Assembly: GCA_046047235.1 (NCBI GenBank)
Contig: JBJOII010000199.1
Coordinates: forward strand, 1-5,719
Direction: 5' to 3'
Source of the DNA: JBMTVN01 sp046047235
Lineage (GTDB): Bacteria > Verrucomicrobiota > Verrucomicrobiia > Limisphaerales > JAHDYP01
Length of the DNA stretch: 5,719 nucleotides
Part shown: positions 5,656-5,719 of the stretch, in pieces
Layout: the number at the start of each line of letters is the position of its first letter
Numbering within the stretch: position 1 is the first letter of the stretch
Notes under the pieces: model-generated
What the model was told of the DNA's origin: nothing
What the model saw: the letters and a program-made list of their open reading frames with translations, nothing else
Databases searched by the model: none
Translations under genes and position numbers: made by a program

Positions 5656-5719
5656 TATCCCATCTCCTACATCCCATATCCCATCTCCCATATCCCATAT
5701 CCCATATCCTACATCCTAT
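5656..5719. repeat. Heptanucleotide array D: nine units of TATCCCA type, continuing past the window
   Basis: Nine 7-bp units follow array C in unbroken phase: tatccca, tctccta, catccca and variants, then one further base at the window end. The units are rotations of cccatat and cccatct, so they belong to the same family as array B on the other side of the propeller gene. Five CCC tracts spaced by four bases (5673-5703) give the opposite strand a sequence that fits the canonical G-quadruplex pattern. The array is cut by the window edge. Confidence 0.92.

Overview
The window looks like a piece of a GC-rich bacterial chromosome, most likely Verrucomicrobiota or a relative in the PVC group. This assignment is an inference. 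It rests on the secreted PQQ-type propeller with its WPQFRGP N-terminus, a large secreted hypothetical protein of a kind I associate with Verrucomicrobia and Planctomycetes, an ApbE-DUF2271/PepSY-TM gene pair, and the absence of Shine-Dalgarno sequences before all three visible starts. All four genes lie on the + strand, which is strongly C-rich over G-rich. All four products are predicted to act at or outside the cytoplasmic membrane.

Layout: 1-951 is the 3' part of an FAD:protein FMN transferase (ApbE) fused to a DUF2271 domain. At 980-1594, after a 28-base gap, comes a small PepSY-associated transmembrane protein. Together they look like the end of an extracytosolic flavin redox operon whose start is outside the window. 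A gene-free 440-base island (1595-2034) holds a nested inverted repeat and a long array of degenerate 7-bp repeats, ending in a possible promoter. At 2035-4080 is an unrecognised membrane-anchored protein of 681 residues. The 114-base gap after it is almost entirely another 7-bp array (4091-4188). At 4195-5595 is a secreted PQQ-like beta-propeller protein. Its stop codon lies inside a 14-bp tandem repeat (5586-5655), which continues without a phase break into a further 7-bp array that runs off the end of the window.

The two flavin-module genes probably work together: ApbE attaches FMN covalently to an extracytosolic acceptor, possibly its own DUF2271 domain, and the PepSY membrane protein is a plausible electron-transfer or membrane partner. 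I see no sequence-based functional link between this pair and the two downstream secreted proteins.

The most unusual content is the repeat system. At least four arrays with different sequences share the same 7-bp (or 2 x 7) period. They resemble in style the heptanucleotide STRR repeats known from cyanobacteria. One array type has apparently been absorbed into a coding region, where it encodes much of the signal peptide of the propeller protein; another supplies that gene's last codons and stop.
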